From: Symbiodinium natans
Lineage: Eukaryota > Sar > Dinophyceae > Suessiales > Symbiodiniaceae
Assembly (NCBI GenBank): GCA_905221605.1
Contig: CAJNDS010002109.1
Span: 401,168 to 465,167, forward strand
Reading direction: 5' to 3'
DNA: 64,000 nucleotides
The notes beneath the pieces are model-generated. The model did not search any database. It worked only from the letters and a program-made list of their open reading frames with translations, and was not told where the DNA came from. Positions 1 to 8,103 of this stretch are shown here, piece after piece. Position numbers and translations under genes: made by a program. Every line of letters starts with the position of its first letter. Position 1 is the stretch's first letter.

Positions 1-2
1 CA

Positions 3-530
3 CCTGTTGAACAAACAACAGAACAAACGCAACCAACACCAAAAGCAAAAGCAAAAGCGAAAGCAAGAACAGTTAAGGTAGTGGAGCTGGTTGAATGTCA
101 GGCTTGTAATAAAAAGATGTTACCCAAGAGCCTAAGAAACACCCACCCACATTATTGTAAAGGACAACCAACCGAAACATTGCCGGTAAATAGACAAAAG
201 GCAAGTTATGGGTCAAAAGTTGAACAAAAACTCAGAAAAGAAATAGAGGAAGAGATGAAAGCAAAATATGAAAACCAAGAAAACGATAAAAACGCTCAAA
301 ATGTTAAACATGAAGTTGTACAATATAGTCAACCTATTGAAGTAAAAACTAAAGCAAAGCCAAGTGGTCGCGAAGCACGCGAGGCGACTGAGTCGCGTCC
401 AGTTGTGCCAAGTGTGCCAAAACAATTAACAGCAAGAGAATTATTAGAAGCATCCTACAACGAAATAAGAAAAGCAAAGAGAGAGGAACATATACAAAAA
501 ATAGACAGTTTTAAATCAGAAATGTTTTAA
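3..530 (+). CDS. Lys-rich protein with C2HC zinc-finger-like cluster, 5' truncated by window edge
   Basis: The frame is already open at the third base of the window, so the N-terminus lies outside. A GTG at 81 is the first possible start inside the window, but the codons before it look coding (a run of Lys-Ala pairs), so I treat the gene as partial. A zinc-binding pattern C-x2-C-x12-H-x3-C (CQAC ... HPHYC) lies at about 96-158 and is followed by a charged, helix-forming tail. A GC-rich in-frame segment at 366-400 stands out against the AT-rich codons. It is the first of a run of same-strand, tightly spaced genes that includes a viral-type integrase. Function is unknown; a nucleic-acid-binding role is only suggested by the Cys/His cluster and basic composition. 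Confidence 0.7.
   Translation, partial: PVEQTTEQTQPTPKAKAKAKARTVKVVELVECQACNKKMLPKSLRNTHPHYCKGQPTETLPVNRQKASYGSKVEQKLRKEIEEEMKAKYENQENDKNAQNVKHEVVQYSQPIEVKTKAKPSGREAREATESRPVVPSVPKQLTARELLEASYNEIRKAKREEHIQKIDSFKSEMF
366..400. repeat. GC-rich in-frame inserted segment, copy 1 (inverted relative to copy 2)
   Basis: A 35-base segment with several CGCG/TCGCGA motifs lies inside an otherwise AT-rich gene. It contains the hairpin GCGACT-G-AGTCGC. Its reverse complement aligns with 3944-3982 in the integrase: both begin GGACGC and share CAG, GCCTCGCG, GCT and TCGCG in the same order. Reading frame is kept through it. Confidence 0.6.
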
Positions 531-596
531 TATACATATACTTATATGAAGAGTGATATTGAAAGGGTGGATATAGTAAGAAATGAATTATGAAAG

Positions 597-899
597 ATGA
601 AAACATTTGACATAGATGAGAAATGTTGCATAATTGAAAGTTATTGTTTTCATTATTTAACAAATGTTAAGGGCTATGATGTCAATGATGAACTTATGAA
701 ACAGTTAGTCGTTTTGCAAGCATGTATTAGAACTAAAAGACCTGTGGCAAAACAGCTCGCTCCACTAAACGAACTGAAAGAGCATTTAAACAATAACCAA
801 CATGAGTTTCTTGATGAAGACACTGTAAAAATGTTGTTAAATGAGATTGACAAATATGTTATTGATTTTCCTGAAGAAGCACTTCAGTTCTTTAAATAA
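597..899 (+). CDS. hypothetical 100-aa protein
   Basis: ATG-started frame in the same strand, composition and spacing as its neighbours (66 bases after the previous stop, 48 before the next start). The product is predicted helical, with Cys residues near the N-terminus (EKCC, ESYC) but no recognisable zinc finger. I recognise no family. Its place in a compact AT-rich gene row with an integrase suggests a viral or mobile-element accessory protein. Confidence 0.6.
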   Translation: MKTFDIDEKCCIIESYCFHYLTNVKGYDVNDELMKQLVVLQACIRTKRPVAKQLAPLNELKEHLNNNQHEFLDEDTVKMLLNEIDKYVIDFPEEALQFFK

Positions 900-910
900 A
901 GAACGAAATA

Positions 911-949
911 ATTATTAATAATATTTTTTTATCTAATATTATTAATAAT
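911..949. promoter_or_regulatory. perfect 15-bp AT palindrome ending on the next start codon
   Basis: Left arm ATTATTAATAATATT (911-925) and right arm AATATTATTAATAAT (935-949) are exact reverse complements around a 9-base loop. The right arm ends inside the ATG at 948. An equivalent structure occurs at 3813-3851. It may mark the 3' end of the upstream transcript, as palindromes do in some giant viruses, or act on the downstream gene. Confidence 0.6.
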
Positions 950-1268
950 GAGTATGTTTAAGAGCAAACCAGAGTTCAAAAGAATGCCGCAGGTTCAACA
1001 ATACTATGATATAGATGATACAATCGGAGTAGCAAGTAGGAGGAAATATTTAGAAGATTTAAAATTAAGAATAGAGGAAGCAGAAAACAGAGGTAAAAAT
1101 GTAAGATTAAGAAATGATTGGGTGCAGCATCAAAAGAAAAGTTTATACCAAGGTGAATTAGATGATATAAACAGACAGTTAGAGCGTCCAATGATGCCAG
1201 TGAGAACAAAGGAGGAACTAAGGAAGCGTCAAGATGACCTTAAAACAATCATGAAAGAAATAATTTAA
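948..1268 (+). CDS. hypothetical 106-aa coiled-coil protein
   Basis: A very charged, Lys/Arg/Glu-rich protein, probably mostly coiled coil. Its start codon overlaps the right arm of the palindrome at 911-949, and it is followed by a small hairpin (ATTTAAA/TTTAAAT, 1263-1282) before the next gene. No family recognised. Codon use and AT content match the neighbours. Confidence 0.6.
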   Translation: MSMFKSKPEFKRMPQVQQYYDIDDTIGVASRRKYLEDLKLRIEEAENRGKNVRLRNDWVQHQKKSLYQGELDDINRQLERPMMPVRTKEELRKRQDDLKTIMKEII

Positions 1269-1287
1269 ATCTAACTTTAAATATAAT

Positions 1288-2286
1288 ATGATTCAAACAT
1301 TAAAATCAGAATTAAAATTAAGACCTACGTATGATGAACTGGTTGGTATGATTGAAAGTCAAGGTGACCCTAACCGCCCATCAATAGAACAAGTAATTGA
1401 CAGAAAAGCAACATTATTTAGAAACAATCAGTTCGGAAGTCAATTTGATAATCTTGATTTTTTCGGATTGAAGAAGCAAGAAGAAAACAAAGTTAAAAAC
1501 GAATTGAGACAAGCACAGTTGAGACAAACGGCAATTGCTACTGGTGCATCTATGGGAGTTCTAACAAGTGACGTCGGTTCAAGTGGTTTCACTACTCCTT
1601 TACTGGATACACCGTCAGGAGAAGAATATCTCGGACACTTAGACATAGAACGAATAAAGGCGGAATTATCAGAATTAGAGATAGGACAACAACAAGCACG
1701 ACAAGCAACATCATCAACATCAAGAAATAATTTAGATGAAGCACACAGACAATCCTTACCTACTGGGGTTGATTTAAGTCAACCCGCTAGTAGCAGTCAA
1801 CCAGCAACCGTACCAGCACAACAACCAGCAGAGAGTTCAGACGAGGAACTGATACCAGCTGATGATACAAGTGGAGGAACAAGACCTTTTCAAAGAGCCA
1901 TTCAATATTGGAACAACGACATTGATGAAATAAGACAAAATCAAAATGTCACCTATGAGGATTTAATGTTTCAACTTCATGCAAGAGGTCAATTGTCTGA
2001 AGCCATTCAACAAAGAGTAGAAGAAATGCCAGATGACGATACTAGAAAGATATACCTTCTTAGAATTATTGAAAAACTTATAGGTTCTGGCGGTGAGGAT
2101 AACGAGTGGCAGATAGCAGTAAATCAGGAATTATTCAAAAAGAGATTAAAAGACTGGCAAGAAATGAGAAAACCGAAACAAGGAGTTGTTAAAAGTTTTC
2201 TATCAAGTGCAGGTTCTGCAGTTGCTGAAGCAGAAAAACAAGCACTTATCGCAGGTGCACAAAATGCGATAATGAGTTTAATATAA
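1288..2286 (+). CDS. 332-aa protein with N-terminal LRPTYDEL motif, unknown function
   Basis: Largest intact frame of the AT-rich block. It opens with a short helix containing LRPTYDELVGMIE, a motif echoed in the next gene (LKPTYEEIAREA) and at the C-terminus of the gene at 3080 (RKPTYKEAINTIE). A low-complexity Gln/Ser/Ala-rich stretch around residues 135-195 separates two folded-looking parts. The C-terminus ends in an Ala-rich segment around SSAGSAVAEAEKQALIAGA that could be amphipathic or membrane-active. No catalytic motif is visible. In a PLV-like context it may be a structural or virion-associated protein, but that is inference. Confidence 0.65.
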   Translation: MIQTLKSELKLRPTYDELVGMIESQGDPNRPSIEQVIDRKATLFRNNQFGSQFDNLDFFGLKKQEENKVKNELRQAQLRQTAIATGASMGVLTSDVGSSGFTTPLLDTPSGEEYLGHLDIERIKAELSELEIGQQQARQATSSTSRNNLDEAHRQSLPTGVDLSQPASSSQPATVPAQQPAESSDEELIPADDTSGGTRPFQRAIQYWNNDIDEIRQNQNVTYEDLMFQLHARGQLSEAIQQRVEEMPDDDTRKIYLLRIIEKLIGSGGEDNEWQIAVNQELFKKRLKDWQEMRKPKQGVVKSFLSSAGSAVAEAEKQALIAGAQNAIMSLI

Positions 2287-2309
2287 TAATAATATCAGTA
2301 TAAGTATAC

Positions 2310-3058
2310 ATGTTAAGATTGAAACCCACTTATGAAGAAATAGCAAGGGAAGCAAGAACAAAACGATTAAGAATATTACCAGAAAAGGAAAGAAGAACAC
2401 AGCAAGGAATATTATTAGATGATGTTGATTTCAATGATTTTGATTTAGATAATTATGATAAGAAGATGATAATAATGAATGAAAACCCCCAGAAGGGAAC
2501 ACAAACTGATATGTTCTTTAACTCTTCATCTTCTTCTTCATCTAGTAAAAGCTCCGATAAATCTGAAATGGAACAAATAGAACAGTTGAAGGAAGAATTA
2601 ATCAATATATCAAGCAAACCGAGTAGTGAAGCAGAACAAGAAAAAGAACAACCGGAAAAACAGAAGTCATTGTTAAGACGAATGTTAGATAGTATGTTTG
2701 ACATTGATGGAGGTAGTGTTCCATCTTCTAGAATAAGTAGTGCATCTGAGGATAATCAACCAGTAGAAACAAAGAAAAGCAACACACCACCAGTATTTAG
2801 TTCATCATCATCAGCATCTTCATCGCGCGATTCACGCCCAGTATTATTGCCAGTTGAAACACAACCCACGCCACCAATTAGTTTACACTCATCACCACCA
2901 ATTAGTGTACACTCTCACCACCAGTGAGTGTACGAAGTTCTCGTTCTAACACAATAGAATATGTACCTAGTGCTAGTTCAAGTTCTAGCAATAGGACAGT
3001 GCAATATCTAAGTTCAGGGAGTTCCCGACGAACATCACACGTATCAATATCTTCATAA
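2310..3058 (+). pseudogene. Ser-rich PTY-motif protein gene, frameshifted near its 3' end
   Basis: Starts with LRLKPTYEEIAREA, related to the start of the upstream gene, then an acidic region and a long Ser-rich tail. The open frame stops at 2927 inside a repeated PPISxHSS unit. Compared with the preceding repeat copy, one A is missing after the CACTC near 2914. Past that point a different frame stays open, also Ser-rich, to a stop at 3058 just before the next gene. A one-base deletion, or a sequencing error, is the simplest explanation. Function unknown. Confidence 0.6.
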
Positions 3059-3079
3059 TTAATAATCTAAGTAATAATA

Positions 3080-3382
3080 ATGGTAGAAATAGTAATTAGA
3101 AGAAGTAATAATAAAGATAAAAAATTTGATGTAAGAATAGACAATAGAAAAACTGTATCATTTGGTGCTAAAAACTATGAACATTTTACGGAAGGGCATC
3201 TGGACAATAAACGAAGACAAAGTTATGTAGCCAGACATGGAAGTGGTAATCAAGATTGGAAAGATTATGAAACGGCTGGGTTCTGGTCGTATCATCTTCT
3301 TTGGAGGAAGCCTACTTATAAAGAAGCGATAAACACTATTGAACGAGAGTTTCCTAAGTTGAGAATAACAATGAATAAATGA
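3080..3382 (+). CDS. 100-aa protein resembling the DUF5754-like family of large and Polinton-like DNA viruses
   Basis: The order of motifs TVSFGAKNYEHFT, SYVARHG, then TAGFWSYHLLWRKPTYKEA matches a small protein family I know from giant viruses and PLVs, with pattern FGA..YsDFT - R..YiaRH - TaGFWSrwLLW.KPt. I associate it with DUF5754 but could not check. No function is established to my knowledge. The KPTYKEA end resembles the N-terminal motif of the two upstream genes. It overlaps the frame of the next ORF only if that ORF's first ATG is used, which is unlikely. Confidence 0.7.
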   Translation: MVEIVIRRSNNKDKKFDVRIDNRKTVSFGAKNYEHFTEGHLDNKRRQSYVARHGSGNQDWKDYETAGFWSYHLLWRKPTYKEAINTIEREFPKLRITMNK

Positions 3383-3420
3383 ATATTTACTTTAAAGATT
3401 TTTGGGTTCAAAAAACAAAA

Positions 3421-3433
3421 ATACTTAAAGAAA
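3421..3433 (+). promoter_or_regulatory. promoter-like TACTTAAAGA motif
   Basis: ATACTTAAAGAAA lies 21 bases before the ATG at 3454 and shares the core TACTTAAAGA with the two longer boxes at 4821 and 5508. It supports the ATG at 3454 as the true start of the zinc-finger gene. Confidence 0.4.
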
Positions 3434-3453
3434 TATTCACATTTATAATTAAA

Positions 3454-3810
3454 ATGAGTAGCTATTTTGTTGGTAATGATGGAATACAAACTCAAATAAG
3501 TTCAGATTTATTTGCTGTTATGTGGAACAGCATAGAAGAAAATGAAGAACAGGAAGTAAAATCACAAAAGGACAAAAAGAAAGAACATAATGATAGACTA
3601 AATAAACTAAACAGGGAAAACGGTTATTTTAAGAAATATTTCAAAGAAAATGATAAATCTTTTGAGTGTGATAGATGTGGATGTATTATTAGTAGTTCAA
3701 CTGACAAGTCAAAGCATATGAAAACAAATAAATGTAAAATGCTATATAAAGAAAGACAAGAAAAAGAGATGGAAGACAAAATAATAAGGAAAATATTGTA
3801 TGGTAATTAA
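3454..3810 (+). CDS. small zinc-finger protein (C2HC-like)
   Basis: I choose the ATG at 3454, not the earlier in-frame ATG at 3379 that overlaps the upstream gene, because a promoter-like box precedes it and the upstream codons encode a Phe/Lys-rich stretch unlike a folded protein. The 118-aa product has a zinc-finger pattern FECDRCGC ... KHMKTNKCKM (C-x2-C ... H-x5-C) near residues 65-90 and is basic. Such small zinc-finger proteins are common beside integrases in PLVs and giant viruses. Its likely role is nucleic-acid binding, by inference. Confidence 0.6.
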   Translation: MSSYFVGNDGIQTQISSDLFAVMWNSIEENEEQEVKSQKDKKKEHNDRLNKLNRENGYFKKYFKENDKSFECDRCGCIISSSTDKSKHMKTNKCKMLYKERQEKEMEDKIIRKILYGN

Positions 3811-3812
3811 AA

Positions 3813-3851
3813 CATAATTAATATTAACTTTTCTACTTAATATTAATTATG
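3813..3851. promoter_or_regulatory. perfect 15-bp AT palindrome that includes the integrase start codon
   Basis: CATAATTAATATTAA (3813-3827) and TTAATATTAATTATG (3837-3851) are exact reverse complements. The last three bases of the right arm are the ATG of the integrase reading frame. Same design as 911-949. Confidence 0.6.
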
Positions 3852-4822
3852 AGTAAAGAACAGGATGAAATTCTGGAGAGAATATACTATGACCTTGAGC
3901 GTGGTTATGGTTCTGTTCGTAGTCTTTATGAAGAAGCAAATAAGGACGCTTCGGCAGAAGCCTCGCGAGCTAATCGCGTCGGTGCAGGTGTTAGTTTAAA
4001 CTATGTAAAAGACTGGGTCAAAAAACAAACTATAAATCAAAGAAGAAATTATAAAAAAGTATAACAGTTATTCAGCACCATATGCTAGGGCAGTTTATCA
4101 GTTGGACATCATGGACATGGTAAGCTTAATGAAGGACACAGACACTTTTAAGGAAGAGTATAAAAGGTATGCTTTGTTGTGTATTGACATATTTAGCAAG
4201 AAGATGCACATTGTACCCATGCAAAACAGAGACGGTGAAACGGTGTTTGATGCATATATGGAATGCTTTAAAGTTTTAGGATATCCAGAGTCAATTTATA
4301 CTGATGATGATGGTGCTTTTAATTATAGAAAGTTACAAGACTGGTTGAAGGGCGAGGGTATAAATCATGTAGTAACTTTGACACATGCTAACGTAGCAGA
4401 GAGAGCCATCAGGACGATAAAAAAGATGATTGGAGACAGAGCATTAGTGACTAAGGGTGCGTGGACAATTTTACTAAAACCAGTGCTTGATAAGTACAAT
4501 AAAACCATGAAACACTCAACAACGGAAATGACACCGAACGAGGCACACAAAGATGACAACGCTGTGAATGTTAAGGCTAATTCTATATTGAAAGAAAAAA
4601 TATTTAAGAAAGTATCCGAAAGTTGAAGTTGGTGATAAGGTTAAAATATTTGTAAAAGGAAAAGGTAACTACACGTCAAGAAAGGAAACGAGAAACCAAT
4701 GGAGTGAAAGAACTTATGAGGTTAAGGAGGTAGGAAGAGATGGACAGCTAAACAAGCATTATATTCTAGAGGGATTGAGTAAAAAATATAACAGACATGA
4801 AATTTTGTTAGTGGATGATTAA
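3849..4822 (+). pseudogene. Polinton/PLV-type retroviral integrase (rve, DDE), split over three frames
   Basis: Three successive frames make one integrase of about 325 residues: an N-terminal part (3849-4064), a catalytic core open from about 4063 to 4626, and a C-terminal part (about 4613-4822). The core shows the acidic triad: Asp in LLCIDIFSKK (codon 4186-4188), Asp in IYTDDDGAF, and Glu in HANVAERAIRTIK about 30 residues later. The C-terminal part has the GDKVKIFVKGKG ... ILEGLSKKYNRHEILLVDD layout of a chromo/SH3-like integrase tail. Each break is a +1 offset: one extra A in the A6 run near 4052-4058, and one extra base at about 4612. The enzyme would insert linear element DNA into the host genome; this copy is probably inactive unless frameshifting or sequencing error explains the breaks. 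It carries a GC-rich insert at 3944-3982. Confidence 0.85.
3944..3982. repeat. GC-rich in-frame inserted segment, copy 2
   Basis: A 39-base GC-rich segment inside the AT-rich integrase N-terminus, encoding an Ala/Ser/Arg-rich linker between the YEEANK and VSLNYVKDW parts. It aligns with the reverse complement of 366-400 with short gaps. Confidence 0.6.
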
Positions 4823-4866
4823 AGTACTTAAAGACAAAACGCCCTAATATAGTAAGTGAGATAATG
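4821..4866 (+). promoter_or_regulatory. conserved promoter-like box, copy 1
   Basis: GTACTTAAAGACAAAACG, then CC(C/T)TA, then TAAGTGAGAT immediately before the ATG at 4864. Nearly the same 40-odd bases occur before the ATG at 5551. Position and conservation across otherwise unrelated genes indicate a shared promoter or leader. Confidence 0.7.
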
Positions 4867-5454
4867 AGCTTATTCAAATTTGATGAGAAGTGTTATTCGT
4901 GTGAATGTCACAGAAATAGAAAGGCAGTTGTTTTAAATATAGTGTTTGATGCCACCGTTGTGAATAACATCGTATCTTGTTTGTGCTGTTATAGCTGTTC
5001 CAAAATGAAAAAGTGTGAGTTGGAATATGAAAAGGAAGAATATAAAGCATATAGTAGGGAGGCAAAGTTGTTTCATTTTATATACAATCATCTAGACACC
5101 AAATATAACAGACTAAAAACATTGAAAGATAAGAAAACCTATATGAAAGAATTGATTAGAAAGTCGGAAAGCTGCAAAAAAGGGATGCTTGTAAAGTTTG
5201 TTAATGACACTTATTATTTGAAAGGGTTTGATGAATATAAACAATGGTTTTCTGAAGCATGTCCTTATAAAGGGTATTCTGTTTTTGATGAAACTGACCT
5301 AGAAGATGAGTTGTTTTATTATAGAAATGATGGAATGCCTTTCTATGATGTTTTAAAAAATCTATTCTATCAATACATAAAACATCATGCTATCGGATAT
5401 AAAGACTACTTTGATTATATTGAAGTTATACAGTGGGTGCAACATATTTTTTAA
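4864..5454 (+). CDS. 196-aa Cys-rich hypothetical protein
   Basis: The N-terminus carries two Cys clusters, CYSCECH and CLCCYSCSKMKKC, which could bind zinc. The rest is helical and rich in Tyr, Lys and Asp, with no motif I recognise. The start is fixed by the conserved box directly upstream. It follows the integrase by about 40 bases and is likely expressed from its own promoter box. Function unknown. Confidence 0.6.
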   Translation: MSLFKFDEKCYSCECHRNRKAVVLNIVFDATVVNNIVSCLCCYSCSKMKKCELEYEKEEYKAYSREAKLFHFIYNHLDTKYNRLKTLKDKKTYMKELIRKSESCKKGMLVKFVNDTYYLKGFDEYKQWFSEACPYKGYSVFDETDLEDELFYYRNDGMPFYDVLKNLFYQYIKHHAIGYKDYFDYIEVIQWVQHIF

Positions 5455-5507
5455 GTGAAGCAACCATAATATTATTATTAAATATAATCTAATGGTTGAA
5501 TGATCCT

Positions 5508-5553
5508 AAAAGTACTTAAAGACAAAACGCCTTAGCATATTAAGTGAAATATG
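5508..5553 (+). promoter_or_regulatory. conserved promoter-like box, copy 2
   Basis: Repeats the box at 4821-4866: GTACTTAAAGACAAAACG, then CCTTA, then TAAGTGAAAT leading into ATGG at 5551. Differences are confined to a few bases in the spacer. Confidence 0.7.
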
Positions 5554-5928
5554 GATTATTTAAATCTGAACTCATATAAGATCCAAATGAAGTATATCAA
5601 GAAGATATATGAAATTAAATTAAATGAAGTAGATTATTCAAATAAAATTAAGGAGTTATGTAAGTTGCTTAAAGTTTATGAAAGTGTCTTTGACGAAGAA
5701 GATGTCCTGAATGTTAGGCGTGATATATCTATTTTAGAAGGTAAGATTGAGGAAGATAAACAATTAATTGAAAAATATTCAGAACTGATTGAGAATAGTG
5801 AAATACTATGTCAGAATGGAGGAGACAAGGAAGCTAAATATCTAGATAAAAAACCTAAACATGCTGTCAAATGGATTAATATTAGTATTCAACAAATAGA
5901 AGAAGATTACAATGATTTATTAAAATAA
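5551..5928 (+). CDS. 125-aa coiled-coil hypothetical protein
   Basis: Preceded by the conserved promoter-like box. The product is Lys/Glu/Ile-rich with heptad-like spacing throughout, so probably a coiled coil. It is the last clear frame of the AT-rich block. No family recognised. Confidence 0.55.
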   Translation: MDYLNLNSYKIQMKYIKKIYEIKLNEVDYSNKIKELCKLLKVYESVFDEEDVLNVRRDISILEGKIEEDKQLIEKYSELIENSEILCQNGGDKEAKYLDKKPKHAVKWINISIQQIEEDYNDLLK

Positions 5929-6675
5929 CAATGGCAACTATCATATAATATTATGTTAAATTATATTATATTATCGTTGAACAACAACAAAACCCCAGAA
6001 AAGCCCAAACTCCGAATAAGGTCCGAACCAATGTTCTACCATATGATGTTATAATCTATGAACCACGGAAGAATACCGAAACAAGAAGTGGAAAATAACG
6101 AATGAGCTGTGATGATTTAAGAATGTTTAAAAATCTACTTCAAGAATTTTTGTGTTAGAAATGTTGGTAGGGAGTGGAAAATAAAACGATTAAGGTGTCA
6201 AAGTCAATTTTGTTGAAAATTTTGGAAATTTGACTTGACCTTGGAAAATAACCCTAGTAATGAACAAAAGTTGAATAGTGTCTAAACAGTATTTGAGATC
6301 ATAATGTTACAATGAATGAGATAGCAAAGTAGAGTGAATAATAGCCTAAAAAAATGGGGAAAATAACGAATGAGGAGACAAGAAACAAAATGTATGATAA
6401 AGTACTAGGTGGAGAAATGGAAACGTGAGAGGTGGAACAAATACTTAACAAAAATATTGGAATACTAGGGTTATGCAAGAAACGAAAGAGATGAGCAAGA
6501 AGTGAAGAAAAATGAGAAAACGAATGAGATGAGATGAAACAGAAAACGTGAAAGAATACGACAAAACGGGTGAGAACGTCAATGACAATAGAAACGAAAA
6601 CAGAACAGGTGCAACGAATGGAGAAAAGTTAGGATGCAATGAGAAAAAACAAAGAATGAACAAGACACGACAACC
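5929..6675. other. AT-rich non-coding tail of the virus-like block
   Basis: No convincing gene. The motif GGAAAATAACGAATGAG occurs twice (near 6090 and 6359) and shorter GGAAAATAA copies lie near 6177 and 6242, suggesting degenerate tandem or dispersed repeats. An A/G-rich stretch (6360-6660) gives a spurious minus-strand frame. The AT-rich composition ends where CCCTAAACCC first appears at about 6672, which I take as the junction with the host-like sequence. Confidence 0.5.
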
Positions 6676-6808
6676 CTAAACCCATTGACCTGTCAATCCC
6701 CCTTTACACTATTTCCCCCCCCCCCGCGTTTTGGGGGGGGTAAGGAGGGAAAGAGAGGTTTTCACTTCCTTTTCCCATCCAACACGCCGCCAGGGTCGGC
6801 GGACACTA
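6676..6808. repeat. junction repeat R1, copy 1
   Basis: C-tract and GTTTTGGGGGGG, then a purine-rich stretch, then CCAACACGCCG..AGGGTCGGCGGAC. The same order (GTTTTAGGG, purine stretch, CCAACACGCCG, AGGGTCGGCGGAC) recurs at 31078-31154, and a shorter trace (CCAACAGGCCGCCAG) lies at 30766. This dispersed unit of roughly 75 to 90 bp sits exactly at the composition change. Confidence 0.5.
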
Positions 6809-6987
6809 AACCCTAAACCCTAAACCCTAAACCCTAAACCCTAAACCCTAAACCCTAATTTCGAAAACCCCCACAAAAAACCTAAAGGTGCCTCTTCCTC
6901 TGTTGCCCTCCGACCCTAAACCCTAAACCCTAATTTCGAAAACCCCCACAAAAAACCTAAAGGTGCCTCTTCCTCCGTTGCCCTCCG

Positions 6988-7055
6988 AGCCGGAGGGAGA
7001 AGATGTGGCTGAGGAGGGTGAGGCGCTGGGTGTCGAGGCGCGGGAAGGGGACTCG
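6988..7055 (+). other. exon-like island (acidic)
   Basis: Frame PSEPEGEDVAEEGEALG, then VEAREGDS, stays open between telomere-like arrays and ends at a GTAGGG. High GC and codon-like pattern, but no homology recognised. Confidence 0.25.
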
Positions 7056-7668
7056 GTAGGGCTTAGGCTTTATGCTTTAGGCTTTAGGCTTTAGGGTTTT
7101 TTGTTGAGGGGGGGGGGATAATTACTGCAGTGTTTAGGATTTCTAGGTCTTCGGGGCATGAGGATTGAAGGATTTAAGGGTTTAAGGACTTAAGGACTTC
7201 AGGATCTGAGGGATCTAAGGATTTAGGGCTTAGGCAAAGTCTCCCCCAAGACTCTGGGCACAAGGGGTGCACGTCGAGCCGCTTGAGCTCGAGAGTGGAG
7301 AGGGTTGTACTCTAGCGAGAGGGGTGGGGGGGGGGGGGGGGGGGGGTTGGGAGCTAAGGAGCCAAGGAGTTGGTGGCTTCTGGATTTTAGGGATTCATCG
7401 GGTTGTAGGGTTGTAGTGTTTGGGGTTTTGGGTTGAGGGTGCAGGAGATCATTCGGCGACGGGGGTTTTGGGAGATTTGATGAGCGCGAGATCTTGGCTG
7501 AAATCCCGATGTCTTGGACTGCCGCTCAGTATAGCTTCGGGATTTCGCGCTAAACCCTAAACCCTAAACCCCAAACCCTAAACCCTAAACCCCAAACCCT
7601 AAACCCACCGACTCGAGGAACGTGTGAGATGATGAGGGTTCCAGGTCTCTAGCCTCCGCCGAAAGTTG

Positions 7669-7780
7669 CTTGGTAGCCCAGTGGTACCCTGTACCCAGTT
7701 TAGGGTTTAGGGTTTTTGCTCTGGGTTCCCTTATAAAATAACCAACCCCCAAGAAGGGTCCCCTTATTGCGGGCTACCCT
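7669..7780. mobile_element. foldback family A, copy 1
   Basis: Left end CTTGGTAGCCCAGTGG, right end GGGCTACC, internal GGTTCCCTTATAAAATAACC. Telomere-like TTTAGGG units sit inside, next to the seed TTTTTG. No clear target duplication. Confidence 0.6.
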
Positions 7781-8010
7781 AAGCCCCCAGACCGTACGTC
7801 CAAGGCCAGCCCTAGAAAGCCCTAAATACCCTGAACCCTAAACCCTAAACCCTAAGCCCTAAACCCTAAACCCCAAGCCCCAAGCCCTAAACCCTAAACC
7901 CCAAGCCCTAAACCCTAAACCCCAAGCCCCAAGCCCCAAGCCCCAAACCCTAAACCCTAAACCCTAAACCCTAAACCCTAAACCCCAAGCCCGAAAATCC
8001 CTTCTGTAGG

Positions 8011-8103
8011 AGTATGCCCTTCAGCGCACGCTGGAGCAGAGCATGCGCCATGGCGCGAAGATGTTCGGTCGGGGGTTCAGAGGTGGGGGATTTTCTAGAC
8101 TTC
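8011..8103 (+). other. exon-like island with AG|G acceptor
   Basis: TGTAG|GAG precedes the frame EYALQRTLEQSMRHGAKMF, then GRGFRGG. Non-repetitive and GC-rich, flanked by CCCTAAA arrays. Possible exon; protein unrecognised. Confidence 0.3.

Noticed and set aside
6445-6663. Minus-strand Phe/Ser-rich 72-codon frame
   Set aside because: Reverse of an A/G-rich low-complexity stretch, with composition typical of a chance frame.
1-6680. Major capsid, packaging ATPase, protease or DNA polymerase genes
   Set aside because: Looked for because of the integrase, but no frame shows their motifs; they may lie outside the window.
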